64,000 nucleotides of DNA from OFTM10 sp964196195 (lineage in GTDB: Bacteria; Actinomycetota; Acidimicrobiia; Acidimicrobiales; Aldehydirespiratoraceae), in the NCBI GenBank assembly GCA_964196195.1, contig CAXMSE010000025.1, positions 8,886 through 72,885 of the forward strand. Direction: 5' to 3'. The position numbers were made by a program, and so were the translations under genes. Shown here piece after piece: positions 25,216 to 35,752 of the stretch (position 1 is its first letter; each line of letters opens with the position of its first letter). The notes under the pieces were generated by a model. It was given only the letters and a program-made list of their open reading frames with translations. It was not told where the DNA came from and searched no databases.

Positions 25216-28200
25216 CTATGTCCCGATGAACCCGATGCCGAGCGATGAGATCTGCTCGTTGAGTGCGCCCAGGTCGCCATCGCACAGTGCCTCGAGGGCG
25301 GCCAGTTGCACGTCGGCCTGACCCGCGAGCTTCTCGTAGACCTGGTGCGACTGGCGCGTCGGCGCAGTGTCGGCACTTGCGACGACCGGGGGCAGACCGC
25401 TTAGCTTCTCGAAAAGCTTCTCGCGATAGTTGAGCGAGTCGCCGGGCGAGGTGAACTCGGCTTGCACCAGTTCGGCTTCGACCGCATCGAGTTTCTCCGT
25501 GAGGCCTGATGCAGCGGCGATGATCTCTGCCTCATCCTCGCCGAGGCGTTCGGTCAGGCCCGCTAGTTGCTTCTTGAGTTCGCGGCCCTTGTTTACACCC
25601 GCGGCGATTTCGGAGATCTTGTCGCGGATCGCGACGAGCAGATCGAACTGCTCGGCCAGGTCGGCTTCACTGGTGCTGACGCGGGGATCGAGAACCAGGC
25701 TGAAGCTCTGGGCCATCGACCAATCACCGATCGTCAACTTGGCGCTGTACGCCCCCGGCATCGCCAGCGGTCCGTCGGGGCGATCGTGGAACTTCGTGTC
25801 GACCATCTTCTCCCCGGACGGGTGAGTCATCGGCCACTGGAAGCTGTTCATTCCCATATCGGCAGTGATGTAGAGCCCCTTGGAAGATCCCTGGAACGAG
25901 CCCCCTTCGGAGATGTAGCGCTGGTCGGAGCCGTCGCGATCCTCCTTGTCGTCTGGGATGTTGCTCGAGAAGGTGTCGACCTCGTTGCCGTTGCCATCGA
26001 GGATCGTGAGTGTTGCCTCGTCTTCGGGTGCCTCCGGCAGGTAGTAGGTGACGCGAACGCCACGTTGGATGTCCTCGCCGGCGTCGATTACCCGCTTCGT
26101 CTTGTGACCAGTATCGGCCTCCTCGACATAGAAGGTGGCGTTCTGGCCGAGGGTGACGTGGTAGTTCTTGCCCCCAGGAGAACCCCAGAAGCCGGCGAAG
26201 AGATGGTCCGGTGCTCGCACCGCGTCGCGAGGTTGGAAGAGGTGAGCATCGGTGCCGCTGAGCTCGTCGTGGATCTGGTGGAGTTGGGTGAGGTCGTCGA
26301 GAATCCAGAAGGAGCGACCATGGGTTGCCACCACCAGGTCGGTGTCTTTGACCACGAGGTCGTAGACCGGGCTGACGGGCAGATTGGCTTGCAGCGACTG
26401 CCAGTTGGCGCCGTCGTTGAACGAGACGTAGAGCCCGAGTTCGGTGCCCGCGTACAGAAGTCCCTCACGGTTCGGGTCCTCCCGGATCACCCGGCAGAAA
26501 TCGTTGTCGGGTAGGCCGTTGGAGATTTGTGTCCACGAGGAGCCGAGGTCGTCGGTCTTGTAGACGTAGGGCGCGTAGTCGCCCATCTTGTGGCGGGCCA
26601 CGGTCATGTAGACCGTTCCGGAGTTGTGAGGCGACTCCGCCAACATCGTGACCTGGGAGAACTTGGGCAGGTCGGGTGGGGTGACGTTCTGCCAATCGTC
26701 GCCGTCGTTGAGGCTGACGTGCACCAGGCCGTCGTCGGACCCCGCCATGAGCACTCCGGGGCGATGGGCCGACGCCATGAACGAAAAGATCGTGGCGTAC
26801 ATCTCCGCGCCGGCGGTGTCCATGGTGAGGGGACCCGAGACCCCCATGGTGTCGGGATCGGCGTAGGTGAGATCGGGACTGATGGCATCCCAGCTATGGC
26901 CTTCATCGGTGGATCGGAAAACCTTGTTGCCGGTGGCGTACAGGGTGTTGGTGTCCTGGGGGGAGAACACGATCGGATAGGTCCACTGGAAACGTACCTC
27001 CGAGGTGTTGCCATCGTGGTAGGCCTCGGGCCAGACGCTGACGAGCTGGATCTGCTTTGTGGTGTGGTCGTAGCGCTGGAGAGCGTCGCCGCCACCCGGT
27101 GAACTACCGATGGCTCCCACATAGACGATGTTGGGATCCCCCGGTTTGGGCGCGATATAGCCACTCTCGGCAGTGCCGGGTGCGTAACAATTGGCCCACG
27201 TGATGGCACCGAGCCCGGTGCTACTGGGCACCGCGATGCTGGAGTTGTCCTGCTGGGAGCCGTAGACGAGGTAGGGGTACTGGTCGTCGACCGCGACGTG
27301 GTAGAGCTGAGCGGTGAGCTGGTTGTAGATCGTCGACCATGAGTCGCCGGCGTTGAGCGACACGAACGCGCCACCGTCGTCGCAGCCGATCATCCGATCG
27401 GGGTCGGATGGATCGATCCAAAGGCCGTGGGTGTCGCCGTGCGGAGTGTGGAACTCTTCGAACTCCTTGCCACCGTCGACCGACTTCCATGCCTTCATGT
27501 TCATCACGAAGACGGTTTCGGGGTCGGTGGGGTGGGCGGCGACGTGCTGGTAGTACCAGGGCCGCCACCCGAGCTCGGGCTTGGACGACACCTTGGTCCA
27601 CGTATCGCCGGTGTCGTCGGAGCGATAGAGGCCGCGCTTGCGACCTTCCGCCTCGATGATCGCCCATACCCGCCCCGATTGGGCGGGGGAGATTGAAACA
27701 CCCATCTTGCCGAGGGTGCCGTCGGGCATTCCGTCGTTCTCGCTGATGTTCTCCCAGGTATCGCCCCCGTCGCGTGATCGCCACAACCCACAGTCGGGGC
27801 CGCCGCTGTCGATCGACCAGAAGGTGCGCCGGGCCTGCCACATGGTGGCGAAGAGGATTCGGGGGTTGTTGGGATCCATCGAGACGTCGATCGCGCCGGC
27901 GCCCTCGCTCACGTGCAAGACCAGCTCCCAGTTCTCGCCCCCGTCGCTCGATCGGTAGAGGCCTCGTTCCGGGTTGTCCTTCGACATGTGGCCCAGCGCC
28001 GCGACGTAAACGAGATCGGGGTTTTCGGGGTGAACCGCTATCTCGCCGATGTGGCGGGATTCATCGAGGCCCATGTGCTGCCAGTTGAGGCCGGCATCGG
28101 TGGACCGGTAGACGCCATCGCCGTGGGTGACATCGAGGCGAATGGTCGACTCTCCGGTGCCCGCGTAGATCACATTGGGATCAGATGGTGCCACTGCGAG

Positions 28201-28416
28201 CGCGCCGATCGATGACGTGTTGAATTGGCCGTCGGACACGTTTTCCCAGTACTGGCCGGCGTCTTCGGACTTCCAGACACCGCCGGCGCATGCACCGAAA
28301 TAGAAGACTGCCTTGTTCTGGGGATCGGCGGCGATCGCGACAACACGTCCACCTCGAGTGGGGCCGATGCAGCGATAGCGGATCTGGCTCAGAAACTTCG
28401 GATCGATGGTCGACAC
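25216..28416 (-). CDS. large BNR/Asp-box beta-propeller protein (sortilin/Vps10-like)
   Basis: A protein of 1066 residues. About residues 1-640 carry eleven Asp-box motifs of the form S-x-D-x-G-x-x-W, for example SEDAGQYW, STDAGLNW, SSDGGENW, SRDGGDTW, SDDTGDTW, STDEGHSW, SLNDGDDW, SFNDGANW, plus one degenerate SVDGGKEF. This means two or more propeller units, as in xyloglucanases and Vps10/sortilin proteins. A beta-rich segment follows, and the last 180 residues are helical with a probable coiled coil (KISEIAAGVNKGRELKKQL). Relatives I know of are secreted, but this start (MSTIDPKFLSQIRYRCIGPTRGGR) shows no signal peptide. No catalytic residues can be assigned. Confidence 0.82.
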   Translation of the reverse strand: MSTIDPKFLSQIRYRCIGPTRGGRVVAIAADPQNKAVFYFGACAGGVWKSEDAGQYWENVSDGQFNTSSIGALAVAPSDPNVIYAGTGESTIRLDVTHGDGVYRSTDAGLNWQHMGLDESRHIGEIAVHPENPDLVYVAALGHMSKDNPERGLYRSSDGGENWELVLHVSEGAGAIDVSMDPNNPRILFATMWQARRTFWSIDSGGPDCGLWRSRDGGDTWENISENDGMPDGTLGKMGVSISPAQSGRVWAIIEAEGRKRGLYRSDDTGDTWTKVSSKPELGWRPWYYQHVAAHPTDPETVFVMNMKAWKSVDGGKEFEEFHTPHGDTHGLWIDPSDPDRMIGCDDGGAFVSLNAGDSWSTIYNQLTAQLYHVAVDDQYPYLVYGSQQDNSSIAVPSSTGLGAITWANCYAPGTAESGYIAPKPGDPNIVYVGAIGSSPGGGDALQRYDHTTKQIQLVSVWPEAYHDGNTSEVRFQWTYPIVFSPQDTNTLYATGNKVFRSTDEGHSWDAISPDLTYADPDTMGVSGPLTMDTAGAEMYATIFSFMASAHRPGVLMAGSDDGLVHVSLNDGDDWQNVTPPDLPKFSQVTMLAESPHNSGTVYMTVARHKMGDYAPYVYKTDDLGSSWTQISNGLPDNDFCRVIREDPNREGLLYAGTELGLYVSFNDGANWQSLQANLPVSPVYDLVVKDTDLVVATHGRSFWILDDLTQLHQIHDELSGTDAHLFQPRDAVRAPDHLFAGFWGSPGGKNYHVTLGQNATFYVEEADTGHKTKRVIDAGEDIQRGVRVTYYLPEAPEDEATLTILDGNGNEVDTFSSNIPDDKEDRDGSDQRYISEGGSFQGSSKGLYITADMGMNSFQWPMTHPSGEKMVDTKFHDRPDGPLAMPGAYSAKLTIGDWSMAQSFSLVLDPRVSTSEADLAEQFDLLVAIRDKISEIAAGVNKGRELKKQLAGLTERLGEDEAEIIAAASGLTEKLDAVEAELVQAEFTSPGDSLNYREKLFEKLSGLPPVVASADTAPTRQSHQVYEKLAGQADVQLAALEALCDGDLGALNEQISSLGIGFIGT

Positions 28417-28490
28417 GCGTCGGGTCCCTTCGGAGTGGGCAACGTCTAGCCGATCAGATCACACTTCTCGTCTCGATCGCTATCTGAGGC

Positions 28491-31400
28491 GTGAAGCGGG
28501 GTCGGCGAGATGCCAGACTCTTCGCCGTGCTCACCTTGGTGGCTGCCTGGCGTCTCGTGGTCAAGCGAGCGGCCGCGGATCGACTCTTGCTGACAGCCGT
28601 CGCGGTAACCGTTGGGCTGGCCACCACCCTTCTCGCCGTCGGTCCCATCTATTCAGAGGCGGTGACGCTAAGCGCCCTCCAGCGCACGCTCGAGCAGGCA
28701 CCGGCCGACGAGGCGAACGTCGAGATCAGTGTCCTGGTGAAGCCCGAGAGAATTTCCGACGCCGGCGAACTCGCCGTGCCGGAGATCAGACGGGCGTTTT
28801 CATCCGTCGGGCACGACATCTACGAGAGCGCCATCTCGGAGTCGTTCGGCCTGCGGGAGCAGGCCGATGACGGCGCTGTCGACATCGCCTTCTTCCAATA
28901 CATGGAAGGTATCGAGGATCACGCCACCCTTTCTGAGGGTGTTTGGCCCCAGCAGGCTCACGGTTCCCAGCAGGCGGCGATCTCGGACCGACTCGCGGCT
29001 GAGCTCGACCTCTCGACCGGCGATCAGGTACCGATGTCGAGCCGCTTGAGGCCGGCAGAACAACGAACAGTCGTGATAGTCGGCATCTACGCAGTCACAG
29101 ATGTAAGCGATCCCTTCTGGTTCGACGACTTGTCCGGTCTTCAGGGAGTTGCTCACTCGGCCTCGTTCGACACCTTCGGACCATTCATCGTCGATCGCGA
29201 AACCCTGCTGACAGAAATCGCCGTCGTGAACACCCGGCTTCGATGGCGGGTGTTCGTCGACTCCGAAACGATCACCACCGGCGATCTCCCGACCCTGAGC
29301 GCACGTCTCCGAACACTCGAGAATCGCCTGAATGTTGTGGCCGCGGACACGCTCGGTTCGAGAGGGAGTGAGTATCGGGGATTCGGCGTCGCCGCCCTCC
29401 TACGTCCCATCCTCCTCGAGGCCGAGCGATCCCTGACTGTCACCCGGTCGGGGGTTTTGATGCTCTCGATCCAGCTTTCGATACTGGCCGGCGTCGCCCT
29501 GATGTTCATAGCGGGGCTTCTGGTCGAGAGCCGGCGCACCGAAACCGACTTGCTGCGGTCGCGTGGCGCGACCAACCGTCACGTTCTCGGGATGGCACTG
29601 ATGGAGGGAGGCCTGCTGACCATCCCTGCAGCGGTGGTGGCGCCCTGGTTGGCCGTGCTCGCACTTTCGCTTCTGAATCATCTCGGCCCACTTGCCGCGA
29701 TCGATCTGAGCCTCGATCCGAGGCCCGGCGCCACGGCGTATGCCCTTTCGTTTCTTGCTGCCGTGGGGTGTATGGCGGTGCTGGCGCTGCCCGCTTATCG
29801 ATCGGCCAGGTCATTCAGCGATTCCTACGCCTCGCAGGGCCGCCAGCAGGCCAGGAGCACGGTGCAGAAGAGAGGATTCGACCTCGCTCTGGTGGCTGTG
29901 GCCGCGATCGGGTTCTGGCAGCTGAGTATTCATCGAGCGACGATTACGGCGGGTGTCCGAGGCCGGTATGGCGTCGATCCGCTATTGATCGGTGCGCCTG
30001 CCATCGGTCTCGTTGCGGGCGCAGTGCTGGCGCTGCGCGCAATTCCGGCCCTGGCAGGCGTTGCCGACAAGCTGATCGGGAGATCCCGAGGCACCGTGTC
30101 TGCGCTCGCTACATGGCAGATAGCTCGCCGCCCGCGTCGCTACGCGAGGTCGGCGCTACTGCTGATCATGGCCGTCAGCATCGGATTTTTCGCTGCCTCC
30201 TATACGTCCACGTGGACCCGATCGCAGCAGGATCAGTCAGCTTTCGAAGTGGGAGCCGACCTGAGGGCCTTCCCGGACCGACGGATCGGTCAGTCGCTAA
30301 CCGACATGCACCTGGGTGAGGCGTTCCGGCGTATCGATTCACTCGAGTCGGCGATGCCGGTCCTGCGTATGTCCGGCGGCGGCGGCATCACCGGCACCAT
30401 CCGGCGTTTCCTCGTTCTCGATGCGGCAAAAGCAAACGACGTGGCCCTCGTACGAGATGATCTAAGCCCCGACTTCGCCGAGACGATGGATCTCCTCGTT
30501 GCCGGCCGACCGAGCTTGCCGACGATCCAACTGCCGGGAACTCCGAGACGGATCGCGGCGAGGTTCGGGGTGGATCTCGAACCCTTGCCCGATGACTTCG
30601 AGGTTCACGAGGACCCCAGCATCTGCTTTTGTCCCTCGGTGAGGGTGGTAATACAGGACGGCGACGGCTTGCTGCACCGATTGGATCTCGGCGCGCTCGA
30701 TGCCGAGGGCGATGCCGGTTTGGAGACGTTGGAGGCCGACCTTGTGGTGGCCCTCGACGATGGCTCCGAGCTCGCGCCGACGTATCCGATTTCGTTGATC
30801 GCGGTAGAGATTCGATCGCCGACTCCCATGGATTTCAGTCGCGAAGCCTCGGTTGTTTTCGGTGGCATCCTCGTGAGCGACGACGTAACCGGAAGTTCAT
30901 GGAGGCTGGCCACAGAACGGCTTGATCGGCAGTCGTGGGAGATGAGCTCCACCGCGGTGGCCGCCGCGTATCGGCAGCCAGCGATCCTTCCTCTCGAAGG
31001 CCGAGAGGGAGTCTTGACGGCAGGGATCGTGACAGGACGGGTCTTCGGGCAGTTTCCGTTGCCGGCGTTCTTCAGCTTCAGGCCCGCGGGCGAAGTCGAG
31101 ACGGGGCCGTTTCCGATTGTGACGACCCGTCGTTTCCTCGACGAGGGCGGATCGGTGGTGGGAGATGGCATCCGGCTGGGGAGCCTCCCGCTCCCTCGTG
31201 ACCAGGCCGAGGTAGTTGCGACCATCGAGGGCTTTCCCACCATCGACCCCGACGGCGGTGAGGCAGTCCTGATCGATCTCCCCACATTCCAGATGTTGGG
31301 CTACGGGCCGGGGACAGACATTCCAGTCGTAGATGAGTATTGGCTCAGCACGAGAGGCGAAGCCAGCGATGGGGTGGCCGCGGTCCTGACCCAGTCGCCG

Positions 31401-31895
31401 CTCGAGGCAGTGAAGGTCATCGATCGCATCGAGTTGTCGAACCTCAAGAGGAACGACCCCATTGCTCTCGGCACGATTGGATCGCTGGCGCTGGGTTTTG
31501 TTGCTGCCGCGGTGTTTGCCGCTGTCGGCTTCGCGGTCAGCGCCACGGTTTCGGCACGCGAGCGCGTGTCGGAGTTTGCTCTGCTGCGAGCGGTTGGCCT
31601 TTCCAATCGCCAGCTGGCGTCATGGCTGGCGCTGGAACAGACGGCGCTGGTGTTCCTGAGTGTCGGGATAGGGACATTGATCGGCCTACTGCTCTCCTGG
31701 GTTGTGTTGCCACTCGTCATGGTGACCCAGGCCGGAGCTGCCCCGGTCCCCGACACGATCCTGGTGTTTCCCTGGACCACGGTGCTACTCATCGATTTGG
31801 CCGTCGTAATGTCGCTGGTGGTCATTGTGATCATCCTGATGCGCCTACTGAGGCGTCTTGGTATCAGCTCTCTACTGAGGGTGGGCATCGATTGA
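28491..31895 (+). CDS. FtsX-family ABC transporter permease, double module
   Basis: A protein of 1134 residues with two FtsX/MacB-type modules. A first helix (about 28-52) is followed by a large extracytoplasmic domain to about 310, then three helices (about 325-440). A further block of helices around 465-530 and another at about 560-580 leads to a second large external domain (about 580-975). Three C-terminal helices follow (LGFVAAAVFAAVGFAVSA, FLSVGIGTLIGLLLSWVV, LIDLAVVMSLVVIVIILM). ARERVSEFALLRAVGLSNRQLASWLALEQ between the last helices is the FtsX coupling loop. The start is GTG 28491, with GTG 28527 possible. It heads a four-gene operon. Confidence 0.87.
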   Translation: MKRGRRDARLFAVLTLVAAWRLVVKRAAADRLLLTAVAVTVGLATTLLAVGPIYSEAVTLSALQRTLEQAPADEANVEISVLVKPERISDAGELAVPEIRRAFSSVGHDIYESAISESFGLREQADDGAVDIAFFQYMEGIEDHATLSEGVWPQQAHGSQQAAISDRLAAELDLSTGDQVPMSSRLRPAEQRTVVIVGIYAVTDVSDPFWFDDLSGLQGVAHSASFDTFGPFIVDRETLLTEIAVVNTRLRWRVFVDSETITTGDLPTLSARLRTLENRLNVVAADTLGSRGSEYRGFGVAALLRPILLEAERSLTVTRSGVLMLSIQLSILAGVALMFIAGLLVESRRTETDLLRSRGATNRHVLGMALMEGGLLTIPAAVVAPWLAVLALSLLNHLGPLAAIDLSLDPRPGATAYALSFLAAVGCMAVLALPAYRSARSFSDSYASQGRQQARSTVQKRGFDLALVAVAAIGFWQLSIHRATITAGVRGRYGVDPLLIGAPAIGLVAGAVLALRAIPALAGVADKLIGRSRGTVSALATWQIARRPRRYARSALLLIMAVSIGFFAASYTSTWTRSQQDQSAFEVGADLRAFPDRRIGQSLTDMHLGEAFRRIDSLESAMPVLRMSGGGGITGTIRRFLVLDAAKANDVALVRDDLSPDFAETMDLLVAGRPSLPTIQLPGTPRRIAARFGVDLEPLPDDFEVHEDPSICFCPSVRVVIQDGDGLLHRLDLGALDAEGDAGLETLEADLVVALDDGSELAPTYPISLIAVEIRSPTPMDFSREASVVFGGILVSDDVTGSSWRLATERLDRQSWEMSSTAVAAAYRQPAILPLEGREGVLTAGIVTGRVFGQFPLPAFFSFRPAGEVETGPFPIVTTRRFLDEGGSVVGDGIRLGSLPLPRDQAEVVATIEGFPTIDPDGGEAVLIDLPTFQMLGYGPGTDIPVVDEYWLSTRGEASDGVAAVLTQSPLEAVKVIDRIELSNLKRNDPIALGTIGSLALGFVAAAVFAAVGFAVSATVSARERVSEFALLRAVGLSNRQLASWLALEQTALVFLSVGIGTLIGLLLSWVVLPLVMVTQAGAAPVPDTILVFPWTTVLLIDLAVVMSLVVIVIILMRLLRRLGISSLLRVGID

Positions 31896-34804
31896 GGCGC
31901 GCTCTTCGACCCCATCCTCCCGGTACCGGGCTTCGCATGGCGGCCCGACAGCTGAGGGCCGACCCGACTGTCATGAGCACGATCGTCGCGGCGGTGTTTC
32001 TCTGTGGATTATTTCTCACGGCCACGCCGTTGCTGCTGACGAAGCTGGCCAACGATGCGCTGGTGGAGGCAGTGTCTGCGCCGGAGCCTCAGCTCAGAAA
32101 CATCAGCGCATCGCTCGACTCCCTGATCGGCGCATCGACCCCCGATGATCCATTCGGAAGGGTGCGGGAGCGGGGTGAAATCTACAGCGGACTGCAGATG
32201 CCTGAGTCGATCCAGGCGATCATCGAGGATCAGAGCTGGGTGGTTGACAGTCCCCAGTTCAAGGTGGATGCGCTGCCGAGCGGCGGCGTTGCGCCCCAGT
32301 ATTCAGGGAGCCGCTTCGCCGGCACATTGATGCGTTTCAGGTATCAGGGCGACCTCGACGATCGCGCGTCTCTCGTTTCCGGCTCCCTGCCGCAGCCCCA
32401 TGATCCGATCATGGTGCAGTTCGGGCGCGATCACGATGGCCAATGCCCGCACCACCGAGGCAGCCAAGATCTCGACCCGGGGATCGACGGCGACTGTGCC
32501 GCGGCGGAGGTGTCGGTATTCGAAGCCGCGATCACCGCGGAGACTCTCGAGTTGCTCGGGATCCCGGTTGGCGGAATGTTCCTGTTGACTCCCGATCTCG
32601 ACGACGAGGCATATTTCGGAATTCCGCGCGAGGACCTTCAGTACGCGATTGCTCTCAGGATCTCGGGTCTTATCGAGATCGACGACCCAGGCGACGACTA
32701 CTGGTTCAACGACCCGCGTCTTCAACAACCCCGGCTCAGATCGAACGCCGACTTCACCTTCGTATTCGCGACCGGGATGATGGCCCCCGACGACTACGGT
32801 CGCTTGCTGCAAGAGACAGGGCTGGCGCACTGGAGCTACCAGTGGCGCTTCTTCGTCGACCCCAACACGATTCGCGAGGACACCGTTGATCAGGTCGTGA
32901 CAGATCTGGAGGAGCTCCAACGAGATGCTCCCGCGTCGAGCCTCTCGGAAACAGGACAGATCGCGGTGAGCACCAAGCTGCCCGTCTTCGTGGCGGGTTT
33001 TCGCGACCGCCAAGATGCCACTGTGGCGATGATATCGACCTCGATCTCCGGCCTGTTCGTGCTCACCGTGGCACTCATACTGATGTTGTCGGCCCTGGCC
33101 AGCGAGCGCCAACGGTCGGCTCTCGTCTTGTTGAGAAACCGGGGCGCGTCTCGGCTCCAGATGGGCGTGACGCGGACGGTGCAGGGGCTCGGGCTTGCCA
33201 TCCCCCCGGCGGTGGGGGCTTTCATCCTCACGGGTGCGCTCATAGACGAGTCCTCAGATACCACCGGCCGATTGACCGCCGCACTGATCCTGGCGGCGAC
33301 GCTGGCCTTTGTGCTCGCTGCCAGTCCGGTGATCTTCTCGAATCTGGGCGTTCTGCAGATGACACGGGACCGGGCCGGGCGAGTGTCTGAGCGGCGACTC
33401 GTCTGGGAGGTACTGGTTGGTGTCTCGGCGATCATCTCGCTCGTCGTCGTCCGCCGGCGGGGGGTGGTGGGAGTCGCTGGGCGCGAGGCCGACCTCCTGC
33501 TCGCGCTGACCCCTGCGCTGCTTGCTCTCGCCATCGGGCTTGTGGTGATGAGGCTCTACCCCTATCTCATCAGGTTCCTCGCTTACCTGGGGTCGCGTCG
33601 GCGGGGTCTCACGATCTTCGTGGGATTTAGGCGCGTTCTGCAGCAGCCGACAGCGGCTCGACTGCCGATGCTGGTGATGCTCATTGCGGTGGTGGTGGCC
33701 ACATTCGCATCTGTGACGCGCATGTCGATCAATGAAGCCCAAGTCGAGGCAACATGGCACGAAACCGGAGCTGCGTTTCGTCTGAGCGAGCCCAATCCGG
33801 GCAACGCGCTCACCGGGCTTCCCGACTTTGCCGGGCTCGAGTCGTTCGAGACCCAGGCAACGGGCGTCCGATTCCCGGGTTCCCATACCCTCGACGAGGC
33901 CGGTATCCCCCCTGTGGTCGACCTCTTGTTCCTCGAGATCGACAACTACGCAGCCGTGGCCCACGCGACGCCGTCCGATCCGCACTTTCCCGGCTTCATG
34001 ACCGAACCCCCGACTGTCGGCGCCGGTACCGAGGACAACCCGATTCCGGCCATCGTCTTAGAAGAGTGGGGGGACTCCGCTGCATCGATCGGCGATGTCT
34101 TCGGTGTCAACCTCGGCGGCGGACCGGTTTACATCAAGGTTGGCGAGATCCGTGCCAGATTCCCCTCGATGCCGGTCGACAGTGCCGTGGTGGTCGTCGA
34201 CATCCGCCGCCTGGATGGTCTCGTGGGGCCGACGCATACGCGCCCGACTGTCATGTACGTGCGCGCCGAATCTTCGGCAGAGGAGAAAGTCGCAGACCTG
34301 GTGTCTAGCCAGACGTTCGGCACGACGCTGACCTCTCAGGACGACCTTTTCGAAAATATCCACGATGAACGCTTCACCGCGGGACTCGATCGGGGTCTGT
34401 GGATCACGTTTTGGTTGGCGATCCTGCTGGCCGCGGTGGGAGCGGTCTCGTCGCTTGCCCTCGGATCATCTACTCGAAGGAGGGATCTCGGATACCTGAG
34501 AACCCAAGGATTGAACACGCGCCAAGCCGGCTGGCTCACCGTCATCGAACAACTCCCGGCAATCGTGGTGGCCTCCGTGTCGGGAGTGTTGGCGGGCATC
34601 GGCGTGGCGGTGGTGCTGGAACCTACGATAAGTCTCGCCGCGTTCAGCGGTAGCCCTTTCGATCCAGGTATCTCCATCGATTCGGTTCCTGTGGCACTGG
34701 CGGCCGCGGGCATTCTGCTGGGCTTGACAATCGTGTCAGCTATCTTTGGGTATGCCAGACGCCATGAGGATCTCGGCGGGCTCCTCCGAGCAGGTGGTGA
34801 GTAG
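31892..34804 (+). CDS. FtsX-family ABC transporter permease, partner subunit
   Basis: A protein of 970 residues built like the preceding gene. The N-terminal helix VMSTIVAAVFLCGLFLTATPLLL comes first, then a large external domain, and helices around residues 370-390, 430-460 and 470-490 with SERQRSALVLLRNRGASRLQMGVTRTVQG as the coupling loop. A second external domain follows, then the C-terminal block FWLAILLAAVGAVSSLALGSSTRRRDLGYLRTQGLNTRQAGWLTVIEQ. The TTG at 31892 overlaps the previous stop (ATTGA), so translation is probably coupled. ATG 31937 is the alternative. The two permeases likely form a heterodimer with the two ATPases that follow. Confidence 0.86.
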   Translation: MRRALRPHPPGTGLRMAARQLRADPTVMSTIVAAVFLCGLFLTATPLLLTKLANDALVEAVSAPEPQLRNISASLDSLIGASTPDDPFGRVRERGEIYSGLQMPESIQAIIEDQSWVVDSPQFKVDALPSGGVAPQYSGSRFAGTLMRFRYQGDLDDRASLVSGSLPQPHDPIMVQFGRDHDGQCPHHRGSQDLDPGIDGDCAAAEVSVFEAAITAETLELLGIPVGGMFLLTPDLDDEAYFGIPREDLQYAIALRISGLIEIDDPGDDYWFNDPRLQQPRLRSNADFTFVFATGMMAPDDYGRLLQETGLAHWSYQWRFFVDPNTIREDTVDQVVTDLEELQRDAPASSLSETGQIAVSTKLPVFVAGFRDRQDATVAMISTSISGLFVLTVALILMLSALASERQRSALVLLRNRGASRLQMGVTRTVQGLGLAIPPAVGAFILTGALIDESSDTTGRLTAALILAATLAFVLAASPVIFSNLGVLQMTRDRAGRVSERRLVWEVLVGVSAIISLVVVRRRGVVGVAGREADLLLALTPALLALAIGLVVMRLYPYLIRFLAYLGSRRRGLTIFVGFRRVLQQPTAARLPMLVMLIAVVVATFASVTRMSINEAQVEATWHETGAAFRLSEPNPGNALTGLPDFAGLESFETQATGVRFPGSHTLDEAGIPPVVDLLFLEIDNYAAVAHATPSDPHFPGFMTEPPTVGAGTEDNPIPAIVLEEWGDSAASIGDVFGVNLGGGPVYIKVGEIRARFPSMPVDSAVVVVDIRRLDGLVGPTHTRPTVMYVRAESSAEEKVADLVSSQTFGTTLTSQDDLFENIHDERFTAGLDRGLWITFWLAILLAAVGAVSSLALGSSTRRRDLGYLRTQGLNTRQAGWLTVIEQLPAIVVASVSGVLAGIGVAVVLEPTISLAAFSGSPFDPGISIDSVPVALAAAGILLGLTIVSAIFGYARRHEDLGGLLRAGGE

Positions 34805-35752
34805 ATGACCGATGGCCTCGACTTCCAAGCCATGCGTGACACCGCGGCATCGGCTCGGGTGTCTCAGTTCGGCGGCGACGCTTCTGTGGTTTGCGACAAT
34901 CTCGTCAAGATCTACAAGATCGGCGATCTTGAGGTGGTGGCGCTCCAAGGGCTCGACCTGGTCGTGGACGAGGGGGAGTTCATGGCGATCGTCGGCACGT
35001 CAGGGTCGGGCAAGTCGACCCTGCTCAACATTCTCGGAGGGCTCGATGTGCCCACCGCAGGAGGTGTGAGGGTCGCGGGCTACGAGCTGCTCAATATGTC
35101 CAGTACGCGCCGGACCGAGTACCGACGACAGACCATCGGGTTCGTGTGGCAGCAGACCGGCCGAAATCTGTTTCCCTACCTCACAGCACTCGAGAATGTG
35201 GAGACCCCCATGGTTCTCAACGGAAGCTCGAAAGCGGAACGGCACCAACGTGCGCTGGGGCTGCTGGAGCTCGTAGGCCTCGAGGACAGGAGCGATCACA
35301 GGCCCGAGCAACTCTCGGGGGGCGAGCAGCAGAGGGTTGCCATCGCGACTGCGATGGCCAATTCGCCTCGAGTGCTGTTCGCCGACGAACCCACCGGAGA
35401 ATTGGACACCAAGACCTCCAACGAGGTGCTCGAGGTACTACGAACGGTCAACCGAGAAGAGGGAGTGACGATCATCGTCGTGACCCACGATCCGCTGATC
35501 GCAGATCACGTCAGCAGGGTCGTTGCGATAAGGGACGGGCGCACCAGCAGCGAGGTGCTCCGCCGAACCGATGTGTCCGACGATGGAGAACACACCGTCA
35601 CTTCCGAGGAATTTGCCGTGCTCGACAGGGTGGGTCGACTTCAGTTGCCAGACGAGTACGTCGAGGCCCTCGAACTCCAGCGGCGGGTTCGTCTCACGCT
35701 CGACCCCGATCACATCAGGGTGTATCCCGACGACGAGAGCGCCGGGGAGTGA
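34805..35752 (+). CDS. ABC transporter ATP-binding protein (LolD/MacB type) with C-terminal extension
   Basis: A 315-residue nucleotide-binding subunit. Walker A is GTSGSGKST, the Q-loop FVWQQTGRNLFPYLTALENV, the signature LSGGEQQRVAIA, Walker B RVLFADEPTGELD and the switch His VTHD. The core resembles LolD/MacB. About 75 residues after the ABC domain (from SEVLRRTDVSDDGEHTVTSEEFAVLDRVGRLQLP) form an extra domain that appears in actinobacterial relatives. The N-terminal 30 residues are also extra. The ATG abuts the stop of the permease gene and the stop overlaps the next GTG, so all four genes are tightly coupled. Confidence 0.9.
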   Translation: MTDGLDFQAMRDTAASARVSQFGGDASVVCDNLVKIYKIGDLEVVALQGLDLVVDEGEFMAIVGTSGSGKSTLLNILGGLDVPTAGGVRVAGYELLNMSSTRRTEYRRQTIGFVWQQTGRNLFPYLTALENVETPMVLNGSSKAERHQRALGLLELVGLEDRSDHRPEQLSGGEQQRVAIATAMANSPRVLFADEPTGELDTKTSNEVLEVLRTVNREEGVTIIVVTHDPLIADHVSRVVAIRDGRTSSEVLRRTDVSDDGEHTVTSEEFAVLDRVGRLQLPDEYVEALELQRRVRLTLDPDHIRVYPDDESAGE